Source of the DNA: Glandiceps talaboti
Taxonomy: Eukaryota > Hemichordata > Enteropneusta > Spengelidae
Assembly: GCF_964340395.1 (NCBI RefSeq)
Contig: NC_135558.1
Coordinates: 19,211,371 to 19,275,370, forward strand
Reading direction: 5' to 3'
Length of the DNA: 64,000 bases
Shown: positions 1-13,659 of the stretch, one piece after another
Layout of the letters: every line of letters begins with the position of its first letter
Position numbering within the stretch: the stretch's first letter is position 1
Position numbers and translations under genes: made by a program
The notes under the pieces: generated by a model
The model's input: only the letters and a program-made list of their open reading frames with translations
What the model was told of the DNA's origin: nothing
Database searches by the model: none

Positions 1-1113
<1,113 letters not shown>

Positions 1114-1245
1114 GTAATCGACGAACATGTGTTAATATCCCCGAATCAGAAGGGCTTCCAGATGGAATGACAATGGACAGCGAAGGCAAACTATGGGTTG
1201 CTATGTTCTATGGAAGCCAGGTTATTAGAATTGACCCTGGAACAG
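1114..1245 (+). CDS. rgn: Regucalcin / SMP-30 gluconolactonase, penultimate exon
   Basis: Internal exon of a regucalcin (SMP-30/gluconolactonase/LRE) family gene. The protein is a cytosolic six-bladed beta-propeller metal-dependent lactonase, also called senescence marker protein 30. The frame reads [13 protein letters not shown] and then [18 protein letters not shown], followed by VIRIDPGTG. The PDGM...EGKLWVA block is the family signature, and its Asp corresponds to a metal/active-site Asp of the human enzyme. The acceptor AG is at 1112-1113 and the donor GT at 1246-1247; the exon ends after one base of a Gly codon (phase 1). It joins in frame to the exon at 3126-3331. Earlier exons, with the other metal ligands, are not in the window. 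Confidence 0.85.
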
Positions 1246-1365
1246 GTTAGTTGGACATCTTCATAAGTTTAACATTTCCTATATTAATATTATTGTTAGA
1301 TAGAAGTATTTATTTCGTCAAAATGCATACTGTATATGTTGTACACAGTAACACGCACGCACCAT

Positions 1366-1510
1366 ACATACATACATACATACATACATACATACATACA
1401 TACATACATACATACATACACACATACACACATACATACATACATACATACATACATACATACATACATACATACATACATGTACATACATACATACATA
1501 CGTACGTATA
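1366..1510. repeat. (CATA)n microsatellite
   Basis: A tetranucleotide tract of about 145 bp with minor CACA interruptions. It opens long spurious frames (His-Thr-Tyr-Ile or Val-Cys-Met-Tyr) on both strands. It lies in the last regucalcin intron. Confidence 0.95.
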
Positions 1511-2129
1511 GTATTTAATATCCTAACCATATAACTGTAATTAATGTGTTCATATTTGACAGTTTCTCTTTCAATTATATACAACTAAGAGGGGTTTTAA
1601 CGTACTGGACTTCTTATATCGGTAAATAATGTCATGATACTGACGCCTATAATTTGAATGGATTGCAAAAGGCCCAAACTCCATTTGTTGTGATTCTTTT
1701 CATTTTAACCATTCTAAGTTTGTTAATGTGTGATTTCTGATCTCACAAAAGGCCAACCGTTATTCTCACAGATAAGTAGGTAAAAAATGTTAAATTCGAT
1801 ATGCACCAGAATCAATTAAAAGGGCCGAGTTAAACTACTCCGGGTATTTTTTGTTGCTATTTAAAAAAGAAAGAAATAACACATATCTCTAGCGCCCTGA
1901 TGACATTTTCCGATACTTTGTTGCTTCTTCTTATATCTCACCAAGATTGTTCTGGGTGAAGACAGATAATTAGGAAAACGTTATTAGCCCCCCCCCCCCC
2001 GGCTACAACAATGGGCTCCTTTCGTCTGTGCGTCAGTCCGTAATGCGTCATTCCTCAGCCATGCATCATCCGGTTAATTGCAAACCTGACACAAAGGTGA
2101 CATATCATATGGGACATATGCACGTGTTT

Positions 2130-2960
2130 TCACATATACAAATTTGACCGCATGGAGGCAATATTTGTAGTTAAAATTCAATATTACTGCATAACTCGAA
2201 AACTGTAATACACAGACACTCCTTTCAAGTGTCTATCTCCATATTGTCAGATGCAAGCTATCTTTGGTGACCTTGACCCTTGACCCTGACCTTCATGGTG
2301 ATTTATCAAAATCAAGCCAATACCTGCCTATCACAGACAGATTGTAGTATTTACATATTGCCAATTACTTTTAAATCGTGTTAACAAGTAATATTGAAGA
2401 AAAAATACACAAGCATTAATTTTGGTGCTCATGTATTTTTTTACTGAATGGCAGCCATATTTGTAGTAAAAGTCACTATATTACTGTGTAACTCAAAAAT
2501 TGTAATTACTTCTATTCGTGTCTAACCCCATATCATCACATGCAAGCTTTCTTGTATGAGTGACCGTTGACCTTTACCTTGACCTACAGGGTAGACCATC
2601 AAAATAAAGTTATTGCAGACACTGTGTAGCAATTATGTGTGTTCAATGTCTTTTAGATCATGTCTATAGATAAACCAGAACCAGATAAGCAACACATACA
2701 TTATTTTTGGTGCTCATATCACTTTTTACTCAACAGCAGCCATATTTGTAGTGAACAGTCATGATTTACCACAAAACTTGAAACGTTAATACATAGAGAC
2801 TACATTTAAGTATCTACCCCTATATTGCCAGGCGTAAACTTTCTTTTGCGGTACCGACCTTTGGCCTTGACTCTTCTTCAGGTTCAATTATCGTAATTCA
2901 TCAGTTTCCTGCGTTATCAGTCACTTAGTAGTATATATTTGTTGCCATCACTTTCTTTCA
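2130..2960. repeat. Diverged tandem repeat, ~300 bp unit, about three copies
   Basis: Each unit begins near a 'ccatatttgtagt' motif (about 2153, 2455 and 2742). It then has an 'actcgaaaa' stretch, 'tgcaagct', a 'tgacc(c)ttgacc' motif and a conserved 'tttggtgctcat' segment. Spacing is about 300 then 290 bp. Related 'ggccatatttgtcgtaaaa' and 'tgacctttgac' words recur near 23020-23165 and 56200-56620, so this is a dispersed genomic family. Confidence 0.7.
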
Positions 2961-3125
2961 AATCATGTCTCCATTCATGCAGTCACATAGAAGTAAAGTA
3001 TGTGTGTCTTCTACGAAGACTTGTTTAAATTTAACTTAGAATAGGGTGGATAGCGGTCTCATGTTGAAAACATTACGTTTTTGGCCTTTTTCTTTTAGCA
3101 CGTTCCTTCTTTTCTTTCATTTTAG

Positions 3126-3331
3126 GCACTATTTTACGAAGGGTGAAATTTCCAGCTAAGGGCATAACATCTTGTTGTTTTGGAGGGGCTAATTTAGATG
3201 AATTGTATGTTACATCCGCTTCATATGGTTTCTCAGAAGAAGAGTTGGCAAGCCAGCCTCTAGCAGGCTCACTATTCAAAGTGACAGGTCTTGGTAATAA
3301 AGGTAGACATGCAAACACGTACTGGGGGTAA
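3126..3331 (+). CDS. rgn: Regucalcin / SMP-30 gluconolactonase, terminal exon
   Basis: Final coding exon of the regucalcin gene. After acceptor ttttag (AG 3124-3125) the split Gly codon is completed and the frame reads TILRRVKFPAKG, ITSCCFGGANLDELYVTSA, then LASQPLAGSLFKVTGLG, ending in YWG and a TAA stop at 3329-3331. The SCCFGG...LDELYVTSA and GSLFKVTGLG blocks are the conserved C-terminal strands of the propeller, and the ending resembles the family's usual C-terminus. Phase matches the exon at 1114-1245. It is confidently the 3' end of the gene. The poly(A) site is uncertain because repeats start about 150 bp downstream. Confidence 0.9.
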
Positions 3332-3479
3332 ACAAAAATCACTTAATTTCTTATTTCGTGACTTAACATAATACTTTGCATCTGATGAGTTCTTGAGGTT
3401 TTTGCCAGTGAGTACATTTCCAGTTATAAAGTTGTAGCATTGATCTCATGGTAGGCGTTTTTAAGGCCAAGAAAAAAAA

Positions 3480-4008
3480 TTGTTTTCTGGTCAGTTTGCA
3501 TCACTTAAATACCCTGCCTCAATATTCTGTTTTTGCATGTTTGTCCAGCCAATGCAGACTGCAGATCCATGGGAAAAACACAAAATAACTTTCCCTGCAT
3601 TAATTGCTACTTCAGGGAAGACAACTGCAGAACTAATTATGAACAATTAACTAAAACATTTGCGTCGTCACACCACTTTAGGCAAAGTTTCCTGGTCAGA
3701 AACAACAACTTTTTTTTTGTGGCCACCACGTCTAATTACCGAAAATATGCCAATAACTTGTTATATCTAAAAGCTAATATTTCCAGGACAGATGTGCTGT
3801 GGTATCACAAATGTATGTACCAAGTTATAATGAATTTGAAGTGTGCACTCATGAGATATAGCCTAATACCAAAATCCATTAATTACGTAACTTGCTCATT
3901 AATATTCATGACATGTTTTCCAAAACCTAATCAATTTTTGACCAAATTTCGTTTGAATTGAGCCAGCTGTTGTTTAGAAAATAGTGACACACACACACAC
4001 ACGCACGC

Positions 4009-4059
<51 letters not shown>

Positions 4060-4065
4060 CAGACT
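3480..4065. repeat. Dispersed repeat copy 1 with (CA)n(TA)n tail
   Basis: Sequence from 'ttctggtcag' to a CA/TA microsatellite at about 3990-4058. It is paralogous to the copy at 4420-5380: both share an 'agactgcagat' type segment, 'gaagacaactgca', a block with 'gatatagcctaat', and the terminal 'attgagccag...tttagaaaat' segment just before the CA tail. Open frames here are not protein-like. Confidence 0.7.
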
Positions 4066-4419
4066 TTTTGCCCCCTAATATATCTAAAGGTAAAAAACAA
4101 AAGTTGACAAATATTTTCAACTGAAGATAAAAATGGACACTGTCTTCAAATGAAAATACTCATACACTTTGATACAAGAACAAACCCATACATTTTGACC
4201 AGATTTAAACTGAATGCCTTCCGTAAGGGCAAAGTTTTGAGATTGTCATTCCTACAGACAATTGTTAGGATACAACAGAACATATGCAATAAGTTATTTT
4301 TGCTCATTGATTGCTATTTGCCCATTGCTGTGAGTGATCTCCTGGCCAATGACAACATGTAATGTGAAGCTTTATAGAACGTTGTAGCATAGCACCCACC
4401 GTAGAAAGTCTTAGTTTTA
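4066..4419. other. Spacer between two repeat copies
   Basis: AT-rich sequence with short open frames that look like no known protein. No feature is supported. Confidence 0.5.
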
Positions 4420-5330
4420 ATGGCCAAAAACAAAAAATTTTCTGGTCAGCGCCCATCACTTAAGTACCCCCCTTCCCGCGTTATTTTTTTCTTCCGTAAG
4501 CCAATTCAGTCTGCAGATGAAAGGAAAAACACAAAAGTAATTCTCCCTACATTAATTGCCACCAGTGAAGACAACTGCAAAACTAATCATGAACTAGCCT
4601 ATGACATATGCCCCACATACACACTTGCTGTAAAGTATTAAATAAAAAGAACAGTAACTGCAATGATAAGTAGATTGATTAACATTTGTTGAGAATGTAA
4701 AAAAATGCAGTCTTAAGATATAGCCTAATTACCGAAAATCATTAATTATGCAAATTATTCATTAACACTAAAGGTACCCAAACAAGCTTTACAGGACATA
4801 TGCGATTGTTATGGTTAACGTGTGTACTGAATTATATTGAAATTGAAGTATGTATTCTTAAGGTATAGCCTAATTACCGAAAATCATTAATAGTGCAAAT
4901 TATTCATAAACAGTTGTAATGTATATCAACAAACTTGATAGGACATATGTGTTTTCTTATGGTTAACGTATGTTCTAAATTATATTGAATTTGAAGTATG
5001 CATTCTTAAGATATAGCCTAATTAACAAAAATAATTAATTATGCAAATTATTCATTAACACTGTAAGGTACATCAACAAATTTCATAGGACAAATGTATG
5101 TTGTTATGTTTAACGAATACACTAAATTATATTGAAATTGAAGTATGCAGTCTTAAGATATTGCTTAATTAGTGTATTTCATTGATATGCAAATTTCCCT
5201 AATTAAACATTAACCGATCTGGCTCAAAACCTAATCAGGTCTAGCTATTACCCTAAAAATTATATATCCCAAATTTCATTACGATTGAGCCAGCCGATTT
5301 TTAGAAAATGATGACACAGACACAGACACA

Positions 5331-5380
<50 letters not shown>
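4420..5380. repeat. Dispersed repeat copy 2 with ~147 bp internal tandem units and (CA)n tail
   Basis: Second copy of the 3480-4065 family, extended by at least three internal tandem units of 146-148 bp; 'gacatatg/gacaaatg' recurs near 4795, 4943 and 5089. Units carry 'tatagcctaatta', 'attatgcaaattattcat' and 'atcaacaaa(c/t)tt'. The copy ends in 'tttagaaaatgatgacacag' followed by CA repeats at about 5324-5380. Related units recur at 57240-57420 and 61880-62230. Confidence 0.75.
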
Positions 5381-5381
<1 letters not shown>

Positions 5382-5383
5382 TT

Positions 5384-5464
5384 CGTCGCGTCAGTGCTGT
5401 AAGGTCGTATCTGCTATGCAATTGTACAGCTAGGCAGATACTACCTTACTGCAATGACGCGACG
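5384..5464. repeat. Hairpin: 31-nt inverted repeat, 19-nt loop
   Basis: Arm 5384-5414 (starts cgtcgcgtca) pairs with arm 5434-5464 (ends tgacgcgacg) with three mismatches. It is GC-richer than its surroundings and sits directly after the CA tail of the upstream repeat. It could be the terminal hairpin of a non-autonomous element. Confidence 0.8.
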
Positions 5465-7104
5465 ATTTCTGCCCTAAAGTATCTCATTCCTTACGGAAGT
5501 TAAAAACAGGATCACTTTTGGAAATTAGCAATATAGTCTCTTGTTGCAACTTAAGCCAGCTGAGTGAATCCTCAAAGGATGGAAGAGAAGACTGATCAAT
5601 ACACTAGTAATTTGTATAGACTCCAACTTTTAAATCTAATTTTAGTCCACATTTTAGTAGAATACGTTTGGTATTTAACACTAAAAAGTGGTACTATGCC
5701 TGTTCAGCTATAACCGCTTCAATGTGTACATACAGTTGGTACGTGAAAATACGATCAAAATCAGATAGATTACCCCCCCCCCACCCCCCCACCCCCTTAC
5801 GGGTTTACAGAAAGAAAACTTCGATATGATAAAAATTCCTACATAGGTAGCCAGTGCAGACCGTCACAGGTAATCCTAAAGATGGCGCTGTTTACACCAA
5901 GTTACCATAATTAAAAAAAAAACACTATTTAAAATCGTTATTAAAATTATACTTTCTACGCTTTCACTGTGCTATAATATTTATTTATTAAGCCTTCACA
6001 AGAAGAGGAACCAACAATGAAAAAAGATAACACGATACATTACAATCATACAATACAATATAATGTCAAAATGACATCAACAACATGCTAAGAATTTGAC
6101 AACTCTGTGGATCCTTCGCATATAAAAGCTGTCTGACACTGTCCGTCAGCCCATCTGACATACGAGATGTTTTCAGATTTCTTAAGACAGATTTAGAGTA
6201 TTGCATGTCAAACATATAGCGAAGAAATGAAACATTATTTTTGACACAAATTGCCCGTGTACGGGGACAATAAATCAGTGTGTCCCTACAGCTTACCACA
6301 ATAATGCATATTAAATGCATATAAAAACAACGTGCACGAGAATTATTACTGAAAATCGATTTCATCAGTGTAAGGGAATTGATTTCCACTGACGTTTCAA
6401 TTTTTATCACATTAATTGCATTTAGTTCTTTTACTTTAAAATAGAACTTAGATTCATTAAATAGTTCAGGTGCCTGTTTGATGGGTGAAGAACATAAAAC
6501 TGTCGACGTCGTTCTGGTGCGTACGTTTCAACTTTCTGATCTGGTGATATAAAGCTAAGTACACAAATCTATATAATGTAAAAAAAACTGTGTTGCGTAC
6601 AGTGTAGATTATTTCGTACAAGATATCAAAAAGTAAACAATGGCCCTTTTTGTTGTTGTTTTGGACGCACCGTACTTTACACAATTAATAAAAACGGTTT
6701 TGTACATGGGGCTACACATGCAGAACGGCATGCACCAAATTCAATGAAACCTGCTACATCTACGGATCATACAAAGATATACGGGAGCATTTTCAGTTCA
6801 TCTCTGGTTCAATTTGACATTGTTAGAAATGTTTGCATTTAAAGTATATGTGAAGAAAAGTGAGGTCGTGTTGATTTGAAAGAACGGAGGGAGAAAAGAA
6901 AAACCACTGTGTGAAATGGCCAGATTGTCCTATCAAAATAGTGGGTATTTATGTATCATATGACAAAAAGAAAGGACTTGAGTTAAATTTGGCAGGGCCT
7001 ATAGAAAAACAGAGAAAAATAAGCATAGAATGTACCTATCACTGTGTCACCTGACCAGATTTTTTGCGTGAACTTTCATTGACCTTTGATACAACATATA
7101 TGTT
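5465..7104. other. No recognisable gene
   Basis: AT-rich DNA with a short poly-C/A stretch near 5774-5800. Minus-strand open frames at 6066-6410 (114 codons) and 6466-6684 (72 codons) show no domain, no convincing splice sites and low-complexity composition, so I do not call them genes. They could be untranslated or intergenic. Confidence 0.5.
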
Positions 7105-7198
7105 AGTCTCGATTATCCAGACCCCTGTCATTGAGGGCTTCGATACACCCCTGCTGGGATTTTAGCCCTCAACGGCAGGAGTCTGGGTAACCGAGACT
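7105..7198. repeat. Hairpin: 35-nt inverted repeat, 24-nt loop
   Basis: Arm 7105-7139 (agtctcgattatccagac...) is the imperfect reverse complement of 7164-7198 (...gtctgggtaaccgagact), with about six mismatches. A compact foldback of this kind may be a short MITE or a structured RNA. No target duplication was identified. Confidence 0.8.
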
Positions 7199-8265
7199 CG
7201 ACTACGTATTATGTATCAATATATTAAGCGTAATTTTGAACATTCATATGAAACATATTGAAGATAATGCTAACTTTGAAATATTCTTATTATTACAAAC
7301 AAAAAGTACAATGTTTCGAATATTACTATACATGTTACATGTATGTTATATTGCCCACTGAATAGCCTTTGACATTTTCATCTGGAACGCGTTTACGTAA
7401 ACATGACATCTCAACAAAAAATTAGGATGTATTGAGGGCATTAATTTCCACGATGTTTTTATCAATTTTACAAACTGCCAAAGGTTTATCCTCTGAGTTA
7501 GGGTGACAAATGTCCAGTCGTGAAACAGAGTCACCTGCTAGATCGTTATTTATCTTCAGGGGTATGTACCCCAAGACGTTTTGTCCTTGAACGAGCAGTT
7601 GTTACTTCATTTAATTTAGTCAACATTCTTGTCCTAAACATATTGCAATGTATATTTTAGTTGTGTAAATCGTTCTAGTGTTATCAATAAATACTGAAAC
7701 TGAACGAAATGCGACTACTTTCTCATTTGACGGTGTGCCATCTTTTTAGGTTTTTTTCATGTTGTCGCTCAATTATGAATGAATTACATTACGGTAGTTC
7801 CGACACAAACACAATTTCTCAAACACACAAGATTTCGCTCAATTAAAAAAGATCCAGGCAAAAACAATTTATATATAAAAAAATAACCGAAATGCATGAA
7901 TTGTAGATCTCGGACATACTCCAAGATTGGACTTCAGCTTTGTATTGAATCTGACAGATCAATAAAAACAAAAGGTTACTCCGAGATTTTTTTGACCGCT
8001 AGAGGCTACATTAAATAGGGCAAAGACGAGTGGTGATGCACGTTGCGCTGACAGTCGACTTGCCTCTTTGCTTCTTCCGGGTGGCGTCGCACACATAGTG
8101 ACCTGTTGAATTGTATGCCCACACGGGCGTTTGCCTCCCCAACCATGAACTGGTATTCAACACAGTAGATCCAGATCGTAAGCTAGCGGAACGTAGAATG
8201 TTGTGACACTCCCTAACACATACCCGTGAGAACCGTTAACAAAGTAACATTAACAATTTCTGAAG
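7199..8265. promoter_or_regulatory. Upstream region of the p67phox-like gene
   Basis: Intergenic sequence leading to the ATG at 8266. The last ~250 bases are richer in GC than the rest and have no obvious TATA box, which suits a dispersed-start promoter plus 5' UTR. The assignment rests on position only. Confidence 0.35.
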
Positions 8266-8457
8266 ATGGCAGACACAGCCAGTAATGTTGTTATCAACAG
8301 TTTGTTGTTTTGGGATGAAGCAATAGCATTGTACGATCGGAATGACCTGAATGCTGCTTTGCAGAAAATGTGGGATATCCCCGATCCTTCAGCTAAGATA
8401 TTTTTTGATATAGGCGTAGTTCACCACGGACTTGGAAATCTTGAAGCCGCCGAAAAG
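8266..8457 (+). CDS. ncf2: p67phox-like exon 1 (N-terminal TPR)
   Basis: 64 codons, phase 0 at the 3' end, donor AAG|gtaaga. Residues 1-64 include [20 protein letters not shown], the first TPR helix pair, and [20 protein letters not shown], matching the family's conserved first repeats (human counterpart: W...A...DW..AL, then FNIG). The ATG has an adequate context (gaagATGg) and is the first in frame of this exon. Confidence 0.88.
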
Positions 8458-11400
8458 GTAAGAGTTGTCGAGTGTTGGTTGTCGTCCCATATCTCTCAAA
8501 GATGTTGATCCGAACATGGGGTAGATTAACACGAACAATCACTGATCAGAGAATCACCTATTACATGGACAATAACCCCAGGGATAGTAACGTTACATCT
8601 AATGGCCCATGCCTCACAAAGTTAACTGTATATTATTAGCGAAGGTCACCAGTGGCGATTGGTGCGAGGTACGAGATTGTCCTACTAGGAGTAGTAGTAT
8701 ACGCTATGCAGTTACTATGAAATAAGACTAAATATAAACAGCAACAGTAATATGTCAACGTGATCAAATAAAATCACAATTAAGTTGTATACAATACTAT
8801 TTTCACAAAGAACGGTTGGCTCGTTCGATTATGTAATAGGCATGGTAAGTACGAAACACACATAATGCAAGTTTGGCATGAGATACAAGTTAGTCACAGA
8901 CAGTCTACGATGAAACTAAGTTGTGACTGGTCTACGCTTGTCAACATTTGAGTTTCTTCAGCATGCTCTTCATGCCACTATAATCAACGTTTTCTAGTCT
9001 TTTGTTTTTCCTTTTGTTGGGGGAGAAGTCTGTCCAAAAATGACACTGGATGTGAATGTTGTCTGATTAGAAGCTAAGCCATCTTTTCATTCATACACAA
9101 TCCTATAATTAGATTTGGGGGGGGGGGGGGGACTATTGCGATTCAAAGAAAAATTTGGATATATTAATTATCCTCTAAGAGCCACACCCAAAATACAGAA
9201 TGTTGAGAAGTAGTTTTAACTTCCTTATTTGACTATCAATAGATGCAAAACACAGAGAAAAATATAGATGATGTAATTACTAGTACCTTATCAAAACATT
9301 TCAGGTATGCTTCACATTACGTGTTAAAGGGACACAAGCTGAATTTACACATATTTGGGCGAGATTTATGCCATGTATTTTAAAGCCACTCATAATATTC
9401 TACATACTTAAGCATAGATAACTATCACTTGTAATTGACTGAACTCAAGCCTGGTATTTAGATATAATATTATATAAATGATCTAATGATGTAATTTTTT
9501 ATTCATACCCAGAAAATGTATAGGAATCAATACTTTGCAATCAACTGTTTTAACAATGCTGTAATGTCATGGGGGGGGGGGGGGGGGCATGCAGTAACAT
9601 AATATGTATAATTTGATCAAGATTGAATGTAAATAATTGTCACTTGTGTGAAAGGTTTTGTAAAGACTGCTTGTGTCATATTTTAATGTGTTTATATAGT
9701 GTATAACAGTCTTATGTCTGTTCCTGTACTTTTACTTACTACTTTCAGTTCCATTTCCTCTTGACTTCGTGACACCCAGGCAACAATAGCTAAGTACTTT
9801 GTTCATAAACATGATTTCTAACTAATTCTTAGAAACAAGAGTGGATGAACTGTATTACTCATCAACCATCATTCAGAGAGTATACATGTAGTTGAAAAGA
9901 ATGTATACTATGATCGAGCCAAGGTGAACAAAAATATGGAATATATACTCTGGTCATTCTATGTCACGGCAACGTGTGTCTATAATGTAACATTCCAAAT
10001 TCCATTACATGTGCTTTCCCCAATTTTTATTTGATATTACTGGCGCTGGTATAATTATGTTAAATTCTCCAATCTCTTTAAAATTTCTTCTGGAAAATAT
10101 ACTTGTGACCTAAGGGTTGTCACTCCTAGCACTCTTAGGTTGTCAACTCATAGTGACAAAGGCCCCCTAGGTCACTCATATTTTCCTTGGCTGAACAAAG
10201 AAAGATAAAGATGGGGAATAACATCTAATTATCAACAACAAATAATTTACTGTAAAAAAAACCACAGTAATGACAGTATAAAATATTATGTTCCAATGAA
10301 TTAAGAAATTACAAACAGCTGTTAAAAAAATGAGTATAATTTCTCAGACTACCATTGTTTACGGATATGGGTTTCCTTGTAGCAATAATTAGATTCCTGT
10401 TTACTGAGAAATACAGAATATATAGAACATACATGTACATGTATATGGTTTGATTTGATGGCATTTAATGGTGGATAGGGAGACCCTATTTTTTTAAATG
10501 TTTGTCATTACTTTTTCATGGTAACTACATGTATTTTTTATTGAATTCCTGGTAACAAGCCCTTTCCCAGCTTCTCTGCAAAATTGACATGAAACCCCCC
10601 CCCCCCCCTCACTTGGATAACTTCCATCATGAAAGAAATGCTAGATGCTTGTGAACAAATGTCACGTTGTCACCACCATGACTGTAGATGACATCGACAG
10701 TCCAGAAACTTGCTTATTCTTGCCAGAGAGGACATTGTTCTGCAAAATATTAAGGGCGAGTGAAAATAAAAAAATATATATTTTTTTTTGATGATGATGG
10801 AGCTGAAAATTTGGGTCGGTCGGGTAATAAGAAACAAAAAAAATAGGGTCACTATTAGAAGAATACAATAATCAATTATCTGCTACTAAGATACATTGTG
10901 TGAGATGAAGTCACTTACAAATTTTGTAAATTTTGTTACCTTTCTGCTTGTTTTTTTATTTTATTACATTTGAAATAACATTTTAATCAGGAAATAATGG
11001 AACGACATGTTGACAAGTGACCTCCTTAATATGAGTGATTTTATAGAACAAAGACTAAATAGTGTTATACATGTAGACAGAGATGGATTTTACTGGCAAA
11101 GTCAGGTGACAGCTTTTCCCTGCATAGCATACAATGTGCAAACTCCCCTACACATACACACGTGTATAGTCTGGTTCCTATACAGTTACTGAAAAAAAAA
11201 ATGTTACAATTTACACCTCCACTCACAGTATATAGTCAAAGTCGTTAGGTACCTTGAAGCCTTTAAGTTTATTAGTATTACTTTATGTTTATTTTCCAGT
11301 CATTTGAGAGTGCAATTATCAAAGACTGCCACCTTGCCATAGGACATTACCAACTGGCCATCACCTACTACAAGTTGAATAAATTTCATAAATCAGAAAT

Positions 11401-13618
11401 TTCTTTCAACTTGGCTCATCAGTGTCTCAGAGGAAAAAACTACATTGACTACAAACAACTTGGTTTGAGATACGTACTCTATGAATGTGAAGTAAGTAAA
11501 CTTCTATTATCATATATATACCCAGTATCACTTCCAGTGTAATTCAATGGAAAGCATATGTTCATTGAACCCGGGCAATAATTTTCCATGTCACGCCCTG
11601 GTACACTTTGCCCAAATGTGGCAATTTGACACTGTTGTTGATATCTGTTTGCTCCGAGGCTGAGTTATCTGGCTTTGTAGTCTACTACTATGCTTTCATC
11701 AGTTTGTGTATATCTGTAGAATTTCAAACTTAACAGTAATTGTTTGGGTCAAAAGGTATAATTTGTAAGAGTTCTATCAGTAAACAGAGTTATGGCATCT
11801 GGGATCCAGTGATGTTTATACTTTGATAAGTTACCATGCACTAATTACATTGTATGTCTTTGTATAATACTAATATTGTCTCATTCCTGGCCCCTGTGGT
11901 GTTTATACTTTGATAAGTTACTAACACTGATTACATTGTATGGCTTTGCATAATACTAATATTCTCTCCTTCCTGGCTCGTGTGGTGTTTTTACTTTGAT
12001 AAGTTACTAACAGTAACACTAATTATATCGTATGTCTTTGCATGAGGCTGCTATTGTCTCATTCCTGGCCCCTGTGGTGTTTACACTTTGATAAGTTACC
12101 ATGCACTAATTACATTGTATGTCTTTACATGGGACTTCTATTTTCTCATTCCTGGCCCCTGTGGTATTTATACTTTGATAAGTTACTAACAGTAACACTA
12201 ATTATATCGTATGTATTTGCATGAGGCTGCTATTGTCTCATTCCTGGCCCCTGTGGTGTTTACACTTTGATAAGTTACCATGCACTAATTACATTGTATG
12301 TCTTTGCATGGGACTTCTATTTTCTCATTCCTGGCCCCTGTGGTATTTATACTTTGATAAGTTACTAACAGTAACACTAATTATATCGTATGTCTTTGCA
12401 TGAGGCTGCTATTGTCTCATTCCTGCCCCCTGTGGTGTTAATACTTTGATAAGTTACATGTACTAACACTAATTACATTGTATATCTTTGCATGAAACTT
12501 GTCTCACTCCTTACCACAAGCAGGCAAATGCACCAGTGTTTTTTCTAAGGTTGTATCTCAATGTAGCAGAGTTGATGGATTGTAGTTGTTGCTTATTGTT
12601 TCATATAACTTGTTTATTTCAGGTACTTTATAATCTTAGTCTAGTGTACCTTGGTCTGAACGAGAGACAAACAGCCTTACAGACATTAGACAAAGCGCTG
12701 ACGTCTGCTGAAAGTAATAGAAATCTGAAGGAACAAATCCAAAACTCAAGACAGTCAATACAGGTAAGTGTGTCGGTATGAAAGTTCAGTGGTTGCCTGA
12801 TACCCATGGAATTTATGGATGAAGTGTTTTTTATTTGTTGACAAACACAATATGCTTTGTATTAGATTCACGATTATAGTGAAAGCCCAGCTCTTACCCT
12901 TATGGAGATCAAACCACCACATGCACTTTGGTGTATTACAATATTGAGTTCACTTCACTGATGGTGGGGTAGGGGCTGTTGCTCTACATGGACCTGACAA
13001 CTATTTTTTCACATCAAAATGTTAATCCTAGTACAAACTTGATGATAATGTAAAGTTTTCAAGAACAAAGTACAAATACATAATTATATGCAGAAATCAT
13101 TGTACATATGTATCAAAATCTACCCGTTCATCGATCACTTGTGAGACTGTATCTCAGTAATTGCTCATCGTAGGTGTGAGTTTAAATGTCTAACATATTA
13201 GATTTGACTTGTAGATGGGCAGAAATGCTGCACTTCTAGAAATACCACAGGAGGCCATATTTAGACCACCTAAGTCCAAGACTGCAAACATTGGAAAGAA
13301 GGACTACCTAGGCAAGGCTAAAGTTGTATCATCGGTCACAGAAAAGGATGAAGCGACAGGTTTTATTCCTGTTCCCAAGGTACATGTACATTTTGCTAGT
13401 TTGTCATCATAGGGTAACTTTATTGACTAACTGACAGAATAAAGTTGGGAAATACAAGCGATAGCTTTTTAGAATTAAAAATTAATTGAATGGAAAAAAT
13501 TCACGTAATTTTTTCAAATCATTTTTTTTTCTTACACAGCTGAACTCGGGTTCAGTAGTGCTATAGATATGGTGAAGTGCATGTTTCTATGTGTATGTAT
13601 GTGTGTGTATGTGTAACA

Positions 13619-13659
<41 letters not shown>

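Larger units (their letters stand above)
1246..3125 (+). other. rgn: Last intron of the regucalcin gene
   Basis: The intron is bounded by donor gttagt and acceptor ttttag. It contains a CATA microsatellite, a poly-C run near 1988 and a ~300 bp tandem repeat. No competing exon was recognised. Confidence 0.75.

Noticed and set aside
3533-3961. 142-codon plus-strand open frame
   Set aside because: Lies entirely in a dispersed repeat whose second copy (4420 onward) does not keep the frame.
6066-6410. 114-codon minus-strand open frame
   Set aside because: No recognisable domain, atypical composition and no neighbouring exons.
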